Origin: Blastomussa wellsi
Lineage: Eukaryota; Cnidaria; Anthozoa; Scleractinia; Plerogyridae
Direction of reading: 5' to 3'
Assembly: GCA_947652115.1 (NCBI GenBank)
Contig: OX393564.1
Coordinates: 11,180,373-11,244,372, forward strand
Length of the DNA stretch: 64,000 nt
Part shown: positions 60,290-64,000 of the stretch, in pieces
Layout: the number at the start of each line of letters is the position of its first letter
How positions within the stretch are numbered: position 1 is the stretch's first letter
Notes under the pieces: generated by a model
Seen by the model: only the letters and a program-made list of their open reading frames with translations
The model's database searches: none
What the model was told of the DNA's origin: nothing
Program-made: the position numbers and the translations under genes

Positions 60290-60419
60290 CTGTAAAATAA
60301 CCATTAAACGATATTGAGCATAAGGAAAGAAGGTATTCAACTTCATTATCCTGCTACAACTACCGCCACTGTGGTCACAGCACAGCATGGGAATAAATGC
60401 ATTAGACTGACAACAAGTA

Positions 60420-60485
60420 CCTGCATCAACAAAGAAATGGCATCAAAGTTTCCTTTGATGCCATTTCTTTGTTGATGTATTTCTT
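60420..60485. repeat. Perfect palindrome around TCAACAAAGAAATGGCATCA
   Basis: ACATCAACAAAGAAATGGCATCAAA is followed at once by its complement (TTTGATGCCATTTCTTTGTTGATGT, in two overlapping quotes of under 20 bases: TTTGATGCCATTTCTTTG and TTTCTTTGTTGATGT). A cruciform-forming foldback, non-coding. Confidence 0.6.
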
Positions 60486-60489
60486 TCAT

Positions 60490-61790
60490 TACTCTCCTGG
60501 AAACAAGTACCTAATAACTAAATTGCAACATCACTTGTTCATTTCCAATGAATACTAGGTTTTCATCTGATTCTAACTGTTTAGGCATGCCAGTATTGAA
60601 TTTGATAAGGATTGCACCCAGTGGATGCAGGGGCAGATCTAGGCGGAGGGTGAAGGGGGTGCGCACACCTCCCAGGGGATGACCTGTGGCTTTCTAATAT
60701 ACCATAATTCATGTTCTGCTTATGTCACCCATCAGTTACGCCATTCCTTAGTGGTGCACCCCTTCCTAAGGAAAATCCTGGATCTGCCCCTGGGGTTCTG
60801 GCAGAGTGAACACAAGATGGCAACATGTTTGGCAAAGCGACAGATTTGAGCTGTGTGAAAAAAATCACAATTGTTTTGAGGTTTCACTCATAACTGTTTG
60901 TAACCACAAGTGAATTTGCTTCAAATTGCCTTTTAAGTTTAGGTAGGTTAAATACTATTACATGCTGTAGAATGCTGTATTGCATACTGTAGAAGCAGTT
61001 ATAAGCCCTTCACTTATAAGGCCTGCTGGTTATAGGCATAAATAACCCCCTAGAAATAAGCCTTAATGATCATCCATCCAACTTTTCCATTATTATTCTA
61101 CCAATGTCCTCACAATATAGTGGTAATGAATGTCTAAAAAAGTTTGACCAGAGTGGATTACTTGCAGTACTAGTCCCTCGTCATTTTGAAGGTGTCTCCT
61201 GTCAACTCATAGTCATTTACAAACAGCTTTTTGCATGCCACTTACAAGCTGGTAGAGAAAAAACTCAAACTGAATCAACTAAAATTGCTGATTATTTGAA
61301 CTTTAGTCTGATCAACCAAGAATTTGATTATACGTTTTTGAATAAGAGTTCCCACTAGTTTTGATAAGAAAGGGTCCTTGGGACCCCCAGTTCCAAATAT
61401 TTGGAGGCCCTTTCCACTTTTCAGGGGTCGTTTGTCTATTACTAAAATTTCATTTTATTGCCTTAACAGTGAGGCAAAAACCAAGACTGGGCAGTAACAT
61501 AATTAAAAGCTTTATCTTTGGAATAAACGTACCCTTTGTTTTTTTAATGTCAACAGTTCTTGCATTAGTTTATTAAAGCCTCGCAGCACCTTGTCTTAGT
61601 TTATCATATAGAGAGATTTTCCTGGGTCCAAGGGATGCACTTTGCCAAAAAAACTATGTGTCCTTTTAATTTGTTGTGTGTATAAGACAAACAACTACCG
61701 GTAGGTACGTTAATGGGAACTCTGGAAATAGCAACTTGTAACAATAACTGCTGTATACCTAGTCACAGTGACCATTCAATAAATATGACC
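60490..61790. other. Non-coding, no gene recognised
   Basis: No RING-type exon for the TRAIP-like gene could be recognised on the minus strand here. A small repeat-like GGGGCAGATCTAGG / CCTGGATCTGCCCC inverted pair lies at 60629-60793. Confidence 0.45.
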
Positions 61791-62140
61791 ACTAAATTCC
61801 AGTTCAAGATAAAAGAAGCAGTCAGTCTGCTTCTATCCAGATATTTAAAATTCAATGTTCAATCCCCTAGTGGGTAGTGTTCCCAGATAGAAGATGAATC
61901 ATCTTTTTTTGCTTTGTCTGTTGCCATTCCTCATTTCACTGGGCTTACCACAGACCCTGTAATATCTTGGACACTGTTGTGAACAAGAAGGTTGAAGTGT
62001 TTGTCAATGGGAAACCCACATACTTCTCATGGGCGTTTTGTTTATAGCCCTCCACCGATCCCAGGTGATCACCAAAAACGGTCCTCAAGTCTATGACCAG
62101 TTTCACCAATGAACAACATGTGACAGCTGGCATGTGATGG
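61790..62140 (-). mobile_element. Decayed Penelope-like GIY-YIG fragment
   Basis: On the minus strand, 62133-61945 reads HLGSVEGYKQNAHEKYVGFP, the distal part of a GIY-YIG endonuclease of the Penelope type. A short plus-strand stretch, CCAGTTCAAGATAAAAGAAGC at about 61798-61820 (21 bases; core CAGTTCAAGATAAAAGAAG), resembles the end of the Penelope-like gene at 43500-43525. Both look like dead remnants. Confidence 0.55.
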
Positions 62141-62539
62141 TGTTGCCGGTACCGTGTCGTTACCGTGCTCGTGAAATAACGGAAACAAAAAATTGTTTCC
62201 CATTGACATGTTCAACCTTACCAGTCAAAATTCAACTGATATGAGCTTTATTCGACAGCAGTTGTCAACTAGCGGAGAAATTCTTTTGTCATAAGCCTGG
62301 GATTAGGGATATTCAAACTAAAACATTGTACCAATAATACATTATGTTGTGAATTAAGTCTAACTTTTTTAATTTGGTAATAAAACTTGTTGTTGTTGTT
62401 TTAGCAGCTATAATTTGAGTGTCCTCTCGTCTGCAATCTTGTATCCCAAATTGCATTGCACGCTTAAAATGTAGCGCACGTGGTTTCAACCGGTTTTGGT
62501 GGTGTCGCCTGAACAAATTGGACTTCAGTTACATAATAA

Positions 62540-63740
62540 TGGCTTCTGGAGCGAGGAAATAAGAGTTCAAAAGTGTAAGTTGAAGACGTTTCAAAAGTGG
62601 TCCTTCAGCGATGACTTCACAGTAGAAGAAACATGGTGATGGTCAAATCACTCTTTTGAAACTTGTTCAAAATCTGCAAAACACTTTTCACTTGAGTATG
62701 CTTCTTCTTCATTCTGCACTATTTACCAGTGGATGACTTCCTTATTTCTGGGGCCCCTCATATGACGGGTGTCTTTGGAATCTTTGCATGATCCAGGCAA
62801 TTGCAACTGCTCGTGGCTTGTCTCCTGCAGGAGAAAGTTGTCAGCCTTCAAGATCTGCTTCTCTCCTGATCCCTTGAGCATGTCTGCTTGCACCGTGACC
62901 TCGAGTCGAACCTCAAATTGCGATTTGCTTTGTGGCAGACATGCCAGTCTCAATTTATTAGCCTCAATTGCGACACTTGAGCCAATTTTGACAGGAACAG
63001 GAACAGGATCAGGATCATTTCTGCAGTTGTCTCACCTCTCAGACCTGCAAGTTTCGACGGATGCTGCTGGTGCTATGGGCTTTAGTGCCACGATGCGTCT
63101 TGAATGCAGGCTTCAGGGGATCAAACATTGTCACATCTCCAAGGAGCCTGCTAGACATCCTCACCAACCAGTGACCTTTGCTGCTGATTCATTCTTGTCT
63201 GAGCCTCACTGTCCCTGATGGCACTATGCTTTGAGTGGCCTTCTGTACAGCCCGGTTTGGCTTCCTTTGTGTCAGCGAATTTACCACCCTACCATGTGGC
63301 TTTGGTTTGTTCTTGCAACTCTCCATCAGCGACTTGGCAGTAGATTGCAATTTTCAAACCTCCGGGGTGGTTCCTTCAAGACAAACCCCTTCCACCAGGG
63401 CATGACCCTTTTTCTCCTGAGAACGGGTAGTGCACTCTGTCCATTTTCTAGGATTGTGGCCCACCTTCATCACCAAAGGAATTATTCTGGACCTTTCTCT
63501 ATCTTCTCAGATGGGATCCTGCTGTCCCGGTTTCAGGTAATGGACCACCTTTGTACCATTCTTTTGCAAGCAGGAGTTCAATGTAACTTCTCAAGCTTCT
63601 TGGATTGGTGCCGCCAAAGCTACTCATTAGGACTGATCTTGGACATTGGTCCCAGTACTACTCGTTTTTCCGTGCAAGAGTTGCAACACTGGGCAAAGGC
63701 CGAGACGATGTCTGTCAATAACATGTCATCGGTTAGTTAA
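62540..63740 (+). mobile_element. DIRS-like element remnant (RNase H and tyrosine recombinase pieces)
   Basis: VSTDAAGAMGFSAT at about 63050-63090 fits the RNase H segment of DIRS-type retroelements. Farther on, TNPFHQGMTLFLLRTGSALCP and a SDGILLSRF block match the tyrosine recombinase domain, followed in other frames by an IGAAKATH-like box (normally HSFRIGAATTA) and LGHWSQYYS near the nucleophile tyrosine. Frame changes and stops break it up. It sits just inside the inverted repeat ending at the window edge. Confidence 0.55.
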
Positions 63741-63776
63741 TCTCCACCAATCAGCATTTTTGGCACAAACATTACT

Positions 63777-64000
63777 ATAGGTAATCGCATGGGGCCGAGT
63801 TCTGCAACTTCTGAAAACACGCATGATATTAATCTTTAATTTCACAAGGAAACATGTGATTACTTGTTTAAGACATAGAGGGCAAAATTTTCTGGAAACC
63901 TTCGAGGCGGGTAGCTACATGTAATCTAGCGAGCGGAACGAAAACATAGCTTACTAACATCACACGGCAAAACAACATGATCAAAAAACGTTCAAAATAT
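63777..64000. repeat. Outer arm of the long inverted repeat (runs off the window)
   Basis: Inverse copy of 57419-57721, from TATAGGTAATCGCATGGGGC to the window end at AACGTTCAAAATAT. The arm probably continues past 64000. Confidence 0.7.

Noticed and set aside
62723..62953. Minus-strand 76-residue frame as a host exon or the missing TRAIP RING domain
   Set aside because: No CxxC...CxHxxC RING pattern. It lies opposite the DIRS-like remnant.

Overview
This is metazoan nuclear DNA. The genes have GT-AG introns, LINE, SINE, Penelope, DIRS and DNA-transposon debris is dense, and there is one 200-base assembly gap. The mix of Penelope-like elements with hammerhead ribozymes, Harbinger, DIRS-like and Polinton-like elements suggests a cnidarian (coral or anemone) or a similar marine invertebrate. 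That placement is inference, not proof.

Two host genes converge. On the plus strand, twelve exons (3679-17727) encode the lipid-binding domain and true C-terminus of an oxysterol-binding-protein-related protein. The exons sum to 999 bases with every splice phase matching. On the minus strand, nine exons (60289 down to 25015, summing to 1023 bases, all phases matching) encode the coiled-coil and C-terminal part of a TRAIP-like E3 ubiquitin ligase; its RING end was not found. The introns and the 7 kb between the genes are filled with repeats: several non-LTR retrotransposons, tRNA-derived SINEs, foldback MITEs, a minisatellite made of amplified ankyrin-coding DNA next to a LINE tail, a Harbinger element with a 3-bp target duplication, and a Penelope-like element flanked by inverted hammerhead ribozymes.

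The main object is a 12.3 kb Polinton-like viral element at 45100-57412, in a 19.5 kb TRAIP intron. It has AG...CT ends, terminal inverted repeats of about 0.39 kb and a perfect 6-bp target duplication (TCTTTA). Minus-strand genes: an EF1A/EF-Tu-type GTPase, a family-B DNA polymerase carrying zinc-finger and HNH modules, a truncated beta-rich virion-like protein, a basic virion-like protein with an adenovirus-protease-type site, and an AN1/VLTF3-like zinc protein. Plus-strand genes: an HNH homing-type endonuclease, a packaging-ATPase relic, a long fibre-like protein, a two-helix membrane protein and a small C2H2 protein. Several genes are broken by a stop, frameshifts or deletions. I find no integrase, capsid protease or recognisable major capsid gene, so this copy looks like a decayed or partly non-autonomous member of an AT-rich virus-like family.

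After the element (57419-64000) comes an inverted-repeat region holding LINE, Penelope and DIRS-like debris and one short TRAIP exon. The Polinton-like element landed inside one arm of that inverted repeat.
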